Below, one piece after another: positions 55,267 to 64,000 of a stretch of DNA of 64,000 nt (position 1 is the first letter of the stretch; the number at the start of each line of letters is the position of its first letter). The DNA is from Sedimentibacter sp. (GTDB lineage: Bacteria > Bacillota > Clostridia > Tissierellales > Sedimentibacteraceae), in assembly GCA_018436705.1 (NCBI GenBank), contig JAHDLA010000001.1:1-64000 (forward strand), written 5' to 3'. The notes under the pieces are model-generated. The model was not told the DNA's origin. It saw nothing but the letters and a program-made list of their open reading frames with translations, and searched no databases. Both the position numbers and the translations under genes were made by a program.

Positions 55267-57183
55267 CTAAATATTTATTCCTGCAAAATATCCTTCTCTT
55301 ACCGCCATTTCCACAGTACGTGCTTTCACACAATCCCCCGTTGACCAATATAAATTTGAAATGCCTGCAAAACTGTCAGATAAATCAGTGTTTGGTTTCA
55401 TACCTGCTGCTAATATTATATTATCCGCCAAAAGAGTATGAATTTTGTTTTCCTTCTCATAGCTGATGCTATCCTTATGAACACTTGAACATTTTGCGTT
55501 GGTTATATGTTTAAAATTTGTCTCTTTAATAATCTCTGCCATTAAATCTCCCCGATGAGTTATTGATGCATCAGGAGCCAATTCACTTCGCATTTCAATA
55601 ACTGTAACAGTTTTCCCAAGCCTTGCCAAATGTAATGCTGTTTCACATCCTACTTGACCTCCTCCTATCACAACAATATTATTCCCAAGCCTATCTTCCG
55701 CTCCATAAGATTCAGTTGCGTGAATGCAGTGCTCTATACCCGGTATATTAGGAATCAAAGGTACCGCTCCAACAGATGAAATTACAGCATAATAATTCTC
55801 CATTTTTATTTGCTCAGGTGCAGCTTGATTATTTAAGTATACCTTGACATGTGACTTTTCAATCTGTGAGATTAAGTAATCTTTAAATTTATCTAAAGAA
55901 TATTTAAAATCAACCTTTGATGCAAATTTAAGTGTGCCCCCGAGGCTATCTGTTTTTTCATACAGCGTAACATCATGCCCTCGCTTTGAGGCTGTGAGGG
56001 CCGCATACATACCCGAAGGACCTCCTCCAACTACAGCTACCTTTTGCCTTTTAGTTGCAGGTTTAATCATCTTATCAAGCTTATGCATCAATCCAATGGT
56101 AGGATTCACCGAACATTGAAAAAGGTGACCGTAAACAGCACTGTCATGACATCTCATACACTTAATGCATGGTACAACATCCTCGCTATTACCTTCCATA
56201 CTTTTTGGTATTAGTTCCGGATCAGCAATCAAAGATCTTGACATTGCAACAAAGTCTGATTTACCTGATGCAATGATATTTTCTGCATCCTCAAGACTTC
56301 CTATTGCCCCGATAGCTGTTACATATGATTTTATCCTACCTGATTTTTTAAAGTTCTCTGCAAGATAAACGTTGGGGTTAGGAGGCAAAAAATCACACGG
56401 ATGTGTGCGACACATAAGATCTGGGGTAATCATGCCACAGCTTGCCTGCACTATGTCCGCATAATTTTGAAATATCTCTGCAATCCTCAGGCCCTCCTCC
56501 AAATCTATTCCACCTTCTTTAAATTCGTTTGCTGACATACGTATCTCAATAATCATGTTATCTTTGACTTTTTTTCTTATAGCTTCAAGTATTTCAACTA
56601 AATACCGAATTCTGTTTTCAAAACTTCCGCCATATTGGTCAGTTCTTTTATTTGTAAGTGGTGAAAGAAATTGTGCAATTGGTATGCTGTGTCCAAAGTG
56701 CAAAAGAATTCCGTCATAACCTAATTTCATCAGCACTTCTGCACAATGTGCATACGCCTCCTTATAGCGAATCATTTCGCTTATTGGAATTTCTCTACCT
56801 TTAGTCATCATATCCATAAGCAATCCGCCTTCTGATGCCACATAACCGTCATCGAAAATACCAATCAACTCCATGGAAGCCTTCGCACCATAAAAGTGAA
56901 TTCTTTCAGCCAATTCCGCAAGTTTATTCAATGAATTATGCTTGTACAAATCCCAGCCTGCATGTTCCCCGTCATCTTGAACAGGCAATAGCTTTACGCC
57001 GGCACACACAACTATACCTGCCCCTGCTCTTGCCCTTTGAACGAAAAAATTCATAGCTTCCTCATTAGGATGGATTTCTCCGTTTGAGGCAGAGTGAATA
57101 GTTACAGGTGCAGCTATAATTCTGTTTTTTATCATATGTTTACCAATTCGAACCGGGCTCATTAAATGTTTGTAATTATTCAT
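55267..57183 (-). CDS. Old-yellow-enzyme/2,4-dienoyl-CoA reductase-type flavoprotein
   Basis: A 638-residue enzyme in three parts: an FMN TIM barrel (1 to about 330; LMSPVRIGKHMIKNRIIAAP, HFGHSIPIAQFLSPLTNKRT), a 4Fe-4S site (CIKCMRCHD with a later Cys in QCSVNPTIG) and an FAD/NAD(P) module (VAVVGGGPSGMYAALTA; VVIGGGQVGCETALHLARLG). Relatives (FadH, BaiCD, BaiH) reduce C=C bonds next to a carbonyl. Barrel residues normally His-X-X-His/Asn for substrate anchoring read HFGHSIP here. The substrate is unknown; the cluster suggests an imported unsaturated acid. Confidence 0.92.
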   Translation of the reverse strand: MNNYKHLMSPVRIGKHMIKNRIIAAPVTIHSASNGEIHPNEEAMNFFVQRARAGAGIVVCAGVKLLPVQDDGEHAGWDLYKHNSLNKLAELAERIHFYGAKASMELIGIFDDGYVASEGGLLMDMMTKGREIPISEMIRYKEAYAHCAEVLMKLGYDGILLHFGHSIPIAQFLSPLTNKRTDQYGGSFENRIRYLVEILEAIRKKVKDNMIIEIRMSANEFKEGGIDLEEGLRIAEIFQNYADIVQASCGMITPDLMCRTHPCDFLPPNPNVYLAENFKKSGRIKSYVTAIGAIGSLEDAENIIASGKSDFVAMSRSLIADPELIPKSMEGNSEDVVPCIKCMRCHDSAVYGHLFQCSVNPTIGLMHKLDKMIKPATKRQKVAVVGGGPSGMYAALTASKRGHDVTLYEKTDSLGGTLKFASKVDFKYSLDKFKDYLISQIEKSHVKVYLNNQAAPEQIKMENYYAVISSVGAVPLIPNIPGIEHCIHATESYGAEDRLGNNIVVIGGGQVGCETALHLARLGKTVTVIEMRSELAPDASITHRGDLMAEIIKETNFKHITNAKCSSVHKDSISYEKENKIHTLLADNIILAAGMKPNTDLSDSFAGISNLYWSTGDCVKARTVEMAVREGYFAGINI

Positions 57184-57201
57184 AGTGATCTCCTTATTAA
57201 A

Positions 57202-57408
57202 ATCAAACTAACAGAGATAATCTGTTAGTCAGATTGATGACAAAGTCATCAAGATGATAGGCAACTGAAAAAGTTCATCCTGCAAGGCGCCACGAGACGG
57301 GCACCCGGAGCGTATTTAGACATACGCGAGGATTGACCGGCAAAGCGGCAACGCAGCAGGCGGGCTTTTTCAGCTGCCTGGCTAACAGAGATACTCTGTT
57401 AGTTTGAT
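57202..57408. repeat. Nested inverted-repeat element containing repeat copy B
   Basis: Outer arms of 27 bases (57202-57228 and 57382-57408, 23 of 27 matching) begin ATCAAACTAACAGAG. Inner arms of 15 bases (57259-57273 and 57365-57379, 14 of 15 matching; AGGCAACTGAAAAAG) enclose the GC-rich 110-base unit 57264-57373. It fills the whole gap between the transporter stop and the old-yellow-enzyme start, so it is transcribed within the cluster. It has no coding frame and looks like a small mobile or structured RNA element; the outer arms could also act as a terminator. Confidence 0.75.
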
Positions 57409-57418
57409 TAGTTCTTAC

Positions 57419-58714
57419 TTACTTGTTAACTTCTACTTTTGCATAATCTCTGTCAGCAGCATTTGCATCCGGTATATTCTTCATTGATAGAATCGTAACA
57501 AATGAAACCACAAGTAATCCTAAAAGTATGTAGTATGCTGTTGTTAACATTCCAGCCTGATTAAATGCTCCCATAAATGTCAATCCAAAAGCCATAGGTA
57601 TAGCTTGTATCGTCATTATCCACTTGTTTGCTGCCATATATTTCTTACGTCCGTATACATACGAAGTAACACAAGGGTGCATTGTAGGCAGGCCACCTGT
57701 CATACAAGCAACTCCAAATGCCCATATTGCCATCAGTATGTCGTTTCCTCCTTGAGGCATAATTGCAAGGGGAATAACAGCAAAAAGAAACAATATATTT
57801 AACACTATAGAAGCCTTGACTGAGCCAAGCTTATCATCTATCCATCCGAGTACATAACTCATTGGAATACCGGATGCAGCACCGATTGAAAGCCATAACA
57901 ATGCTTTGCTAACAAAAAGGTTAGGAATATCGTCTGGTGTACTTAAGCTTATATATCTAACTGCCATATAAGACATCATGCACAAAATTACAAACTGTAA
58001 TATGCCATATGAAATTATTAGCTTCCACGCCCTTGGATCAGATAAAATAGATTTAAGCGATACTGTTTCTTCAGATTCCTCAATTTCTGAAGCTGGTGCT
58101 GTTTCTGCACCATCAGGATATAGCCCAACATCTTCGGGTTTGTCCTTTAATCCAAAAGCTGTAACAATTCCCATAGCAACCAAAGCTGCTGCAATCATTA
58201 TATAGGTGTTTAAACCATAGCTGTTAACCATAGAGGTAAGAAACCCGATTCCTATTACAGACATTAGCGGACTTCCGGCCGTTATGATACCCAATACCCT
58301 GCCTCTGTACTTTATAAACCAGTTAGCAGCAAGCATAAATCCTCCCATCTGAAGAGGAACTACCATAATGCGAACTATAAAAATACCCAGTGCATAAACC
58401 ATATAGTTTTTCCCTGCAAAGGAAATGCCTACACAGCCTAAAGCCAATACAAAGATACTTAAAACCAAGATTCGTGTTACACCATACTTAATTAAAGCAG
58501 ATCCGATTATTAGATATACAACAATAGTTACAATTGCGCCAATTGTTACAGGGTTTGTTATAGTTAAATCATCCCAACCATATGTTGATTGTAAAAAAGG
58601 GGTTAATATATTCAAGTGATCGTTTTGAAGACCTGAATAGAAAAAGTTGTACAATACTCCTATAATAATAAATGTTACGGCATATCTTAAGAATTGTTTG
58701 TTTTTAAACATCAT
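57419..58714 (-). CDS. Major facilitator transporter (monocarboxylate/OFA-like)
   Basis: A 431-residue, 12-helix MFS protein. SYGWDDLTITNPVTIGAIV-like helix 1-2 region, AANWFIKYRGRVLGIITAGS between helices 4 and 5, and a polar central loop (PEDVGLYPDGAETAP) match the oxalate/formate antiporter-like group that carries organic acids. Two ATGs are adjacent (58714, 58711); the second has better spacing to GGAGG. A second member of the group is at the window's end. Confidence 0.85.
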   Translation of the reverse strand: MMFKNKQFLRYAVTFIIIGVLYNFFYSGLQNDHLNILTPFLQSTYGWDDLTITNPVTIGAIVTIVVYLIIGSALIKYGVTRILVLSIFVLALGCVGISFAGKNYMVYALGIFIVRIMVVPLQMGGFMLAANWFIKYRGRVLGIITAGSPLMSVIGIGFLTSMVNSYGLNTYIMIAAALVAMGIVTAFGLKDKPEDVGLYPDGAETAPASEIEESEETVSLKSILSDPRAWKLIISYGILQFVILCMMSYMAVRYISLSTPDDIPNLFVSKALLWLSIGAASGIPMSYVLGWIDDKLGSVKASIVLNILFLFAVIPLAIMPQGGNDILMAIWAFGVACMTGGLPTMHPCVTSYVYGRKKYMAANKWIMTIQAIPMAFGLTFMGAFNQAGMLTTAYYILLGLLVVSFVTILSMKNIPDANAADRDYAKVEVNK

Positions 58715-58771
58715 TATCCTCCAAAGTTTATTTTTTACAAAATTTATTACCGAAACACATTCTTTTATTAT

Positions 58772-60289
58772 TTACTGAAATTCATCTGAGTCCATATAAT
58801 CTACCGCACTATACCCTGCTATTCTTCCGCTGTTAACTGCAAAACTCATAGTATTTCCTGGAAGAAAGAAGCAATAACTATCGCCATAAATATTACAAGC
58901 ATCTGTACCGCATGCATAAAGTCCCAGTATTTTTATGCCTGAATTATTCAGAACCTCCATGTTATCATTTGTCTTAACACCGCCTAAGCTGCCATAACCT
59001 GCAGGGTAATGCCTTGCTGCATATAATTTGCCACCATTAAAAGGCTTCATATATTTGCTCTTTTTAAAAAACAGTTCATCTGACGTTGAACAACCTAAAT
59101 TATATTCGTCAATTGTCTTCTTAAGGTTGTCAAAGTTTATTCCGGTCTTTTCGCAAAGCTCCTCAACGGTATCAGACTCATATATATTAACTTGATGCTT
59201 CTGCTCTTCATTGTGGAGTTCACTTAATCCGGTGGCTTCAGATTCTCCTCCGCTCAAGTAAGTATGAAGCTCCTTATCCCATTTATCAACATTCTTAATA
59301 TTGTGATGAATCGTTACATAATCAAGCCCTGTTTTTCTGTAGCAGTCAAGAATGCTGTCGTCAATAATAGTGAAAGCCATTCGCTCTCTTTGCAATGAAA
59401 TAGCATTTCCTGTATAAACTGTATTGTTTATTAACTCTTCATTGTAAAATCTTTTACCATCAAGATTAACCATAAGATTTGGTTGACGCATTGTTTCACT
59501 GAGAGTTTTAAAAACATCCGTTATACCTGGCGTTGTAAACGTTAATTCCATAGTCGATTCCGTTTTACCGGCTCCTGCTTCCCAAAGCATTCTAAGCCCT
59601 TCGCCTTGAACTCCTGGTATTCTGAATGAATGTAAGTCCTTACCCCATTCATACCCCAGGATATCATGAATCATTTTGGGATTATCTCCAAACCCTCCTG
59701 TAGCAACAATAACTGCATTACATTCAGCTGTAGCCTTTTCACCATCTGCCCCAATAAGTTCAACACCTGTCACATAATCGTTTTCCGATAAAATATTGGT
59801 AGCTTTTGTATTATAGAGAATTTCAACACCTAATTCTTCCGCTCTTTCAGTTAAAGCTCGAAACATGTTTGATGCTGATCTTTCAGCCGGAGAATTACTT
59901 CCTTTGGTTTTAACAATATGCCATGTTTGGGTTGATTTTTCAAAATATTTGTATGCTCCTAAAAACTCAACTCCCAACGATTCCATCCACTCGATTGTAT
60001 TGCTTGATTGTTCAATATATCTTCTTACCAATCGAGCATCTACCCTCCAATGAGTATAATTCATCAGCATATTAAAAGCATCCTCTTTTGTAAAATCAAC
60101 CAACTGGGCTTTTTGGTACTTTGACTCCACTGCAAAAATACCCATTCCCATATTAGCAGCACCACCTGTTGTACTTCCTTTTTCCAGCACAATAACACTG
60201 GCACCTTTTTCAGCAGATGCAACGGCAGCGGTTATTCCTGATGCACCACCTCCTATAATTATAACGTCTGCCTCATAATTTTTGCTCAT
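58772..60289 (-). CDS. Fumarate-reductase-like FAD flavoprotein
   Basis: A 505-residue soluble member of the fumarate reductase/succinate dehydrogenase flavoprotein superfamily. VIIIGGGASGITAAVASAEK starts the FAD domain, AVIVATGGFGDNPKMI and a C-terminal GNTMSFAVNSGRIAGYSAVD close it. It has no signal peptide, heme domain or FMN_bind domain, so it must receive electrons from a partner in the cytoplasm; the Fe-S proteins upstream are the obvious candidates. Superfamily members reduce fumarate, urocanate, cinnamates or ketosteroids. Substrate unknown. Confidence 0.9.
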   Translation of the reverse strand: MSKNYEADVIIIGGGASGITAAVASAEKGASVIVLEKGSTTGGAANMGMGIFAVESKYQKAQLVDFTKEDAFNMLMNYTHWRVDARLVRRYIEQSSNTIEWMESLGVEFLGAYKYFEKSTQTWHIVKTKGSNSPAERSASNMFRALTERAEELGVEILYNTKATNILSENDYVTGVELIGADGEKATAECNAVIVATGGFGDNPKMIHDILGYEWGKDLHSFRIPGVQGEGLRMLWEAGAGKTESTMELTFTTPGITDVFKTLSETMRQPNLMVNLDGKRFYNEELINNTVYTGNAISLQRERMAFTIIDDSILDCYRKTGLDYVTIHHNIKNVDKWDKELHTYLSGGESEATGLSELHNEEQKHQVNIYESDTVEELCEKTGINFDNLKKTIDEYNLGCSTSDELFFKKSKYMKPFNGGKLYAARHYPAGYGSLGGVKTNDNMEVLNNSGIKILGLYACGTDACNIYGDSYCFFLPGNTMSFAVNSGRIAGYSAVDYMDSDEFQ

Positions 60290-60349
60290 ACTATTCCTCC
60301 TATCATTATTTAAAAGTCAATGACTTTACGATAACTGCCATAATTATTT

Positions 60350-60997
60350 CTATTTTCTTCGTCTACGCCTTCTTGTAACATGACCGTCTGGTTCATCTGA
60401 GGAGCCTTTAAAGCTTCCTACAGGAACTGGTTCCTTAGGAATCCTTGGCTTGATATTGCCTGCTTTTTTAATTGCTTGTTTAGGACATATCTTCATGCAT
60501 TCAAGAGCCTTATTACATAACTCAGTATCAATGACGTGAATCATTTGTTCTCCTCCTAAAATAGCATTAAAAGCACAACTGTTAATACATAAACCGCATC
60601 CGTCACATAAATTTGGATCAATATACAGTGTATACATTTCCTTGCATACCATATTAGTACAAATTTTTCTGCGTATATGTTTAATCCATTCATCTTCATA
60701 TGTTGATAATAATTCAAGACATTTAGTCGACGCACTGTTGGCAACTTTACATTTTTCATGCTTTATTATTTGTTCAAGCAACTCATAAAGAAGTTCTATA
60801 TCATCACTTTTGCCGCATCCTTGTGAAATGTCCTTGATTATCTCATATGCCTGACTTGTTCCTTCGCGGCAAAGCACATACATACCGCATGATTCCTTCC
60901 TTGCGGCATCCATAATACGAAGGCAATAATCTACTACACAAGAGTCGTTATCCGACTCTTCCCATAAAGGAAATGTTAATTCTTTATCGCAAATCAT
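60350..60997 (-). CDS. NuoF-tail/ferredoxin Fe-S protein with degenerate cluster sites
   Basis: A 215-residue protein equal to the C-terminal part of NuoF/HydB plus a two-cluster ferredoxin, without the FMN/NADH domain. The NuoF cluster site reads ESCGMYVLCREGTSQA and later KCKVAN: Cys37, Cys43 and Cys83 are present but Tyr40 stands where Cys is expected. The first ferredoxin site is whole (Cys131, 134, 137, 141); the second has Ala164 in place of a ligand (Cys161, 167, 171). It ends in a basic DGHVTRRRRRRK tail. Start 60997 overlaps the upstream stop (ATGA), so it is coupled to the next gene. Confidence 0.85.
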   Translation of the reverse strand: MICDKELTFPLWEESDNDSCVVDYCLRIMDAARKESCGMYVLCREGTSQAYEIIKDISQGCGKSDDIELLYELLEQIIKHEKCKVANSASTKCLELLSTYEDEWIKHIRRKICTNMVCKEMYTLYIDPNLCDGCGLCINSCAFNAILGGEQMIHVIDTELCNKALECMKICPKQAIKKAGNIKPRIPKEPVPVGSFKGSSDEPDGHVTRRRRRRK

Positions 60998-63078
60998 TCC
61001 TTCACCTCCTTCACCTTCTTGTAATGCGCGTCTACCCAATATTTTGTTTTCTGTATATCTAATCTTAAGTCACATTGCAAGCAGCGTTCTGTTTCATGCA
61101 ATGAATCACATCTATTATTAAAAACACTGACTCTTTTCTTTTCAGCAAAACCCTCTATAACTCCTATATTGGGATTTTTCTTTTGTCTCTCATAAAGAAC
61201 CTCTGTAATATCTCCGTCACCACCTAAATAAGCATCAATATTTACAGCCGCCTCACGCCCTGAAGCAATGGCTTGTACCACAGATTTAGTTCCATATATA
61301 ACGTCGCCACATGCAAAAGTACCCTCTATGTTTGTTTGCATTTTTTCATTCACTTTAGCAAAACTTCCTTTAACAAGTCCAATTCCAAAATTACTTGTTA
61401 ATTCCGGCTGCTGTCCTGTTGCAAAAATCAATGTATCATTACTAAAAGTTTTTTCAGAACCTTCAACTACTTCAAGCTCTAACCCTTTATCACCAAAGCT
61501 AAACCCCTTAACATCAATTAATGTTAATGAGATAATTTTCTTTTGATTTTCCTCTATGCTTACTAGTGATTTACTGTTAAGAATTTCAATTCCTTCATCT
61601 ATTGCTGCTGTTATTTCTTCTTTATCTGCAAGCATTGACTCTCTGGATTCAAGACATACTACACGAACAGTTTTTACACCCATCATCTTGGCTGTTCGAG
61701 CACAATCAAAAGCAACATTGCCTCCTCCATATACTGTAACTGTATTGCCAAGTTTAATTTTTCTGCCTTCGTTTGCTTCCCTGCAAAAATCAACTGCATC
61801 TATAGCATTCAGCCATTGCTTATTATATATAGGAGGCCTTTTGCCGTTACACGCACCGATTGCTATTAATCTGGCACTATACCCTTTATCATTCAATTCA
61901 TCAATTGAATTTATATTGGAGTTAAGATAAAGATTTATTCCTTCTTCCTTTAATATTCTAATTTCATTATCTACAATATTTTGAGGAAGTCTATATTTTG
62001 GAATTCCATAAGACAGCATACCTCCGGCGCTTGATTGACGTTCATAAACATCTACTTCGTACCCCTTTTTAGCTAAGTAATAGGCTGCAGTCATACCAGA
62101 AGGGCCTCCTCCCACTACCGCTACTTTCTTACCGTTCGGATTGTTTCTTTTAACCCGCAATCTCCAGCTTTGTTTCTTATCATTTTCTACCGCAAACCTT
62201 TTAATTTCTCTTATTGAAATAGGTTCATTCAAATGCGTTCTTTTGCAAGCAGATTCACATACATGATTGCATACGTATCCTAAGGAATGAGGGAAGGTTA
62301 ATTTTTCTCTGATTACTGCTACAGCATCACCATATTTCTCTTCTTTTGTAAGTCTGATATATTCTGGTATATCTGTATGTGCAGGACAGTCATTCTTGCA
62401 TGGGACTAACGCCATATTCTTAGGCGAATCTGTTGAAAAGATTCCTTTTACATCCTGTATGGCACCTGTTGGACATATTTCAACACATGCACCGCAGAAC
62501 CTGCAATTTGTGTCTATCATTAACTTGTCATCAACAGTATTTATGTATGTTTCACCATTTTTTTTGTTTACAGCCAATGCCTTAACTCCGCGGTATTCTT
62601 CGCACGCCCTGACACAGCGCATGCACTGAATACAACGCTGCATTTCCTTTTTTATGAAACTGTCTGATACAGCAATCCTAGTGTTTTCTTTCTCTATATC
62701 ACGCAGCCTCGAATGTGATACCCCCATATACTGCATCAAGGCCTGCAGCTCGCAATTCAAATACTTGTCACAAGAAGTACAATCCTTGGGATGGCTCGCC
62801 AGCATAAGTTCAAGTGACAGAATGCGCAGCTTGTTAACGTCTTCCGACTTGGTATTTACTATCATTCCTTCCTCAACAATTGTTTCACAGGATTGTACAA
62901 TGCCAGATATCCCCTTTATTTCAACTGAACATAGATTACATCCTCCGTGAGGTTTTAGGTCCGGATGATAACATAAGTGTGGGATATATATCCCTGCATC
63001 CAATGCAGCCTGAAGAAGATTTTGTCCTTCAATTGCTTCAATATTATAACCATTAATTTTTAATCTTATTTTTTTCAT
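60994..63078 (-). CDS. NuoG/GltD-type fusion: Fe-S and FAD NAD(P)H oxidoreductase
   Basis: A 694-residue electron-input protein. In order: 2Fe-2S domain (Cys36, 47, 50, 64), His-Cys 4Fe-4S site (His96, Cys100, 103, 109), two ferredoxin clusters (Cys149-159 and Cys192-202), then a glutamate synthase small-subunit-like part from about 225, with VAVVGGGPSGMTAAYYLAKK for FAD and VTVYGGGNVAFDCARTA for NAD(P). The C-terminus adds RCDSLHETERCLQCDLRL. It should oxidise NAD(P)H and pass electrons through the coupled Fe-S protein to the flavoprotein reductases. AAGGAG precedes the ATG. Confidence 0.9.
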   Translation of the reverse strand: MKKIRLKINGYNIEAIEGQNLLQAALDAGIYIPHLCYHPDLKPHGGCNLCSVEIKGISGIVQSCETIVEEGMIVNTKSEDVNKLRILSLELMLASHPKDCTSCDKYLNCELQALMQYMGVSHSRLRDIEKENTRIAVSDSFIKKEMQRCIQCMRCVRACEEYRGVKALAVNKKNGETYINTVDDKLMIDTNCRFCGACVEICPTGAIQDVKGIFSTDSPKNMALVPCKNDCPAHTDIPEYIRLTKEEKYGDAVAVIREKLTFPHSLGYVCNHVCESACKRTHLNEPISIREIKRFAVENDKKQSWRLRVKRNNPNGKKVAVVGGGPSGMTAAYYLAKKGYEVDVYERQSSAGGMLSYGIPKYRLPQNIVDNEIRILKEEGINLYLNSNINSIDELNDKGYSARLIAIGACNGKRPPIYNKQWLNAIDAVDFCREANEGRKIKLGNTVTVYGGGNVAFDCARTAKMMGVKTVRVVCLESRESMLADKEEITAAIDEGIEILNSKSLVSIEENQKKIISLTLIDVKGFSFGDKGLELEVVEGSEKTFSNDTLIFATGQQPELTSNFGIGLVKGSFAKVNEKMQTNIEGTFACGDVIYGTKSVVQAIASGREAAVNIDAYLGGDGDITEVLYERQKKNPNIGVIEGFAEKKRVSVFNNRCDSLHETERCLQCDLRLDIQKTKYWVDAHYKKVKEVKE

Positions 63079-63174
63079 CGTTTGCTCCTTACCGTTGCAA
63101 TATACCCTTTAACCGTCTTTGTACATAGCCAATTGACAGCCGATAACACCCGCTATACCATAGGCAGATTTTTA

Positions 63175-64000
63175 TCAATCTTCAATGAACTTTGGCTTAT
63201 CATCAAGTAAAATTATCGCAATTATTGAAATTACTTCTATTGCCATGAATACCATATATGCACCTGTGAATGAACCTGTAATACTTATAGCCGCAGCCAG
63301 CACTAAGAATGCCATATTACGGATAACGCCTTGAATAGTATTCATAACAGTAAAAGCCATGGGAAATTCTCTTCTTCCAAATATAGTTGTGACCATGGAT
63401 GGGGGAAAATTAGCATTTCCTCCTATTGCAACACCTATCATGAAAAGCGAAATATATAGACAAATGGTATTATCAATTAAATTGAAGCCTATGCCAACAA
63501 TGTACCATATAGCAAAAAAGAATGATGCGGTCTTTGTTCCCCATTTTTGATCTACAGCTCCCCATGCATAGCTTCCAAAAAGCCCTACTATTGCAGCTAT
63601 TGTTAACATCATAATAGCAGAATTAAGTTCATATCCTCTTTCCATCAATCTAGGAACAAGCTGTGACATAACACCTACAGTAACCATACCATTGACGCCA
63701 TAAGCTATTGCCATTAGCCAAGTTTCCTTTGTTTTAAATACCTTCGTATATGTAAGCTTATGTACATAATCCTCGATTTTTTCCTCACTCAGTTGATCGG
63801 AAGGCTCATTGTCAGGTGTGCAACCGGCTTCCTCAGGTGTACCTTTCATAAAAAACTTAGTAATTACAGCCAGCCCTATCATAAAAACACCGATAATTGT
63901 TACAGATATATTCATTCCGCCAAATTTAACCGAAAGGGTGCTTAGCACAATTACTATTGTAGCAGATGCTAGATTCATACCCATTGATGCCCAACCAAAA
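63175..64000 (-). CDS. Major facilitator transporter (OFA-like), 5' end outside the window
   Basis: The C-terminal ~275 residues of an MFS transporter; the frame stays open to base 64000 (upstream of Met at 63984 it reads FGWAS), so the start lies beyond the window. Visible are helices 5 to 12, the central loop with GTPEEAGCTPDNEPSDQLSE and ANFPPSMVTTIFGRREFPMA before helix 11. It resembles oxalate/formate antiporter-type organic-acid carriers and is probably the first visible gene of the redox cluster. Confidence 0.88.
   Translation of the reverse strand, partial: FGWASMGMNLASATIVIVLSTLSVKFGGMNISVTIIGVFMIGLAVITKFFMKGTPEEAGCTPDNEPSDQLSEEKIEDYVHKLTYTKVFKTKETWLMAIAYGVNGMVTVGVMSQLVPRLMERGYELNSAIMMLTIAAIVGLFGSYAWGAVDQKWGTKTASFFFAIWYIVGIGFNLIDNTICLYISLFMIGVAIGGNANFPPSMVTTIFGRREFPMAFTVMNTIQGVIRNMAFLVLAAAISITGSFTGAYMVFMAIEVISIIAIILLDDKPKFIED

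Noticed and set aside
63109..63162. Short minus-strand frame reading YGIAGVIGCQLAMYKDG between the last transporter and the NuoG-like gene
   Set aside because: It could be the tail of a deleted gene, but it has no start, no ribosome site and only 17 codons, so chance cannot be excluded.

Overview
The window reads as chromosomal DNA of a low-GC, Gram-positive anaerobe of the class Clostridia (Sedimentibacter- or Tissierellia-like is my guess from gene content; no rRNA is present to test it). The grounds are AT-rich intergenic DNA, strong GGAGG ribosome sites, a Na+-type V/A-ATPase operon, type II fatty acid synthesis with FabK instead of FabI, T-box and THF riboswitches, a SpoVB-like flippase, tryptophanase and glycyl radical chemistry. 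Most genes lie on the minus strand.

Layout. 1-2.8 kb: formate-THF ligase (cut by the window edge) divergent from the folate transporter subunit FolT, which sits behind a THF riboswitch. 2.8-4.5 kb: a scar-like patch with a GC-rich block, a geranylgeranyl-reductase-type flavoprotein and a broken acetyltransferase gene. 4.6-12.6 kb: an HI0933/BaiN-type flavoprotein, a lipoprotein, an S-layer-anchored protein, an HD-GYP protein, a Na+/proline symporter and an orphan FabK-like enzyme. 12.7-21.4 kb: the complete ntpFIKECGABD operon; the K subunit has the full Na+ site. 21.8-26.6 kb: acpP-fabK-fabD-fabG-fabF-fabZ. 26.7-30.9 kb: sua5-ywlE-rpiB-tagO-wecB. 31-40.5 kb: a ZIP transporter, a nucleotidase, ApbE with a putatively flavinylated surface lipoprotein, cell-surface proteins and glutaminase. 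40.6-43.5 kb: the csoR-copA copper operon. 43.7-49.2 kb: tryptophanase, then an XRE-cupin regulator with a glycyl radical enzyme and its activase. 49.3-51.6 kb: two membrane proteins. 51.6-55 kb: ilvN-ilvC-ilvB behind an isoleucine-type T-box. 55.1-64 kb: a catabolic cluster of an old-yellow-enzyme-type reductase, two major-facilitator transporters, a fumarate-reductase-like flavoprotein and a two-gene NuoG/GltD plus NuoF-tail electron-input module.

How the parts fit. The cell appears to ferment amino acids (tryptophanase, glutaminase, proline uptake) with Na+ bioenergetics. The 55-64 kb cluster looks like uptake of an organic acid followed by NAD(P)H-driven reduction. Two promoters, in front of acpP and of the orphan FabK-like gene, share the same core and the same FabT-like palindrome, which links that orphan gene to lipid synthesis. 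The most novel-looking items are the glycyl radical enzyme with Val in place of the usual Glu after its catalytic Cys, the 55-64 kb redox cluster with its partly degenerate Fe-S sites, a CopA whose C-terminal CopZ-like domain has its own internal ribosome site, and a structured repeat that flanks the old-yellow-enzyme gene in inverted orientation. No rRNA, tRNA, CRISPR array, transposase or phage gene was seen.
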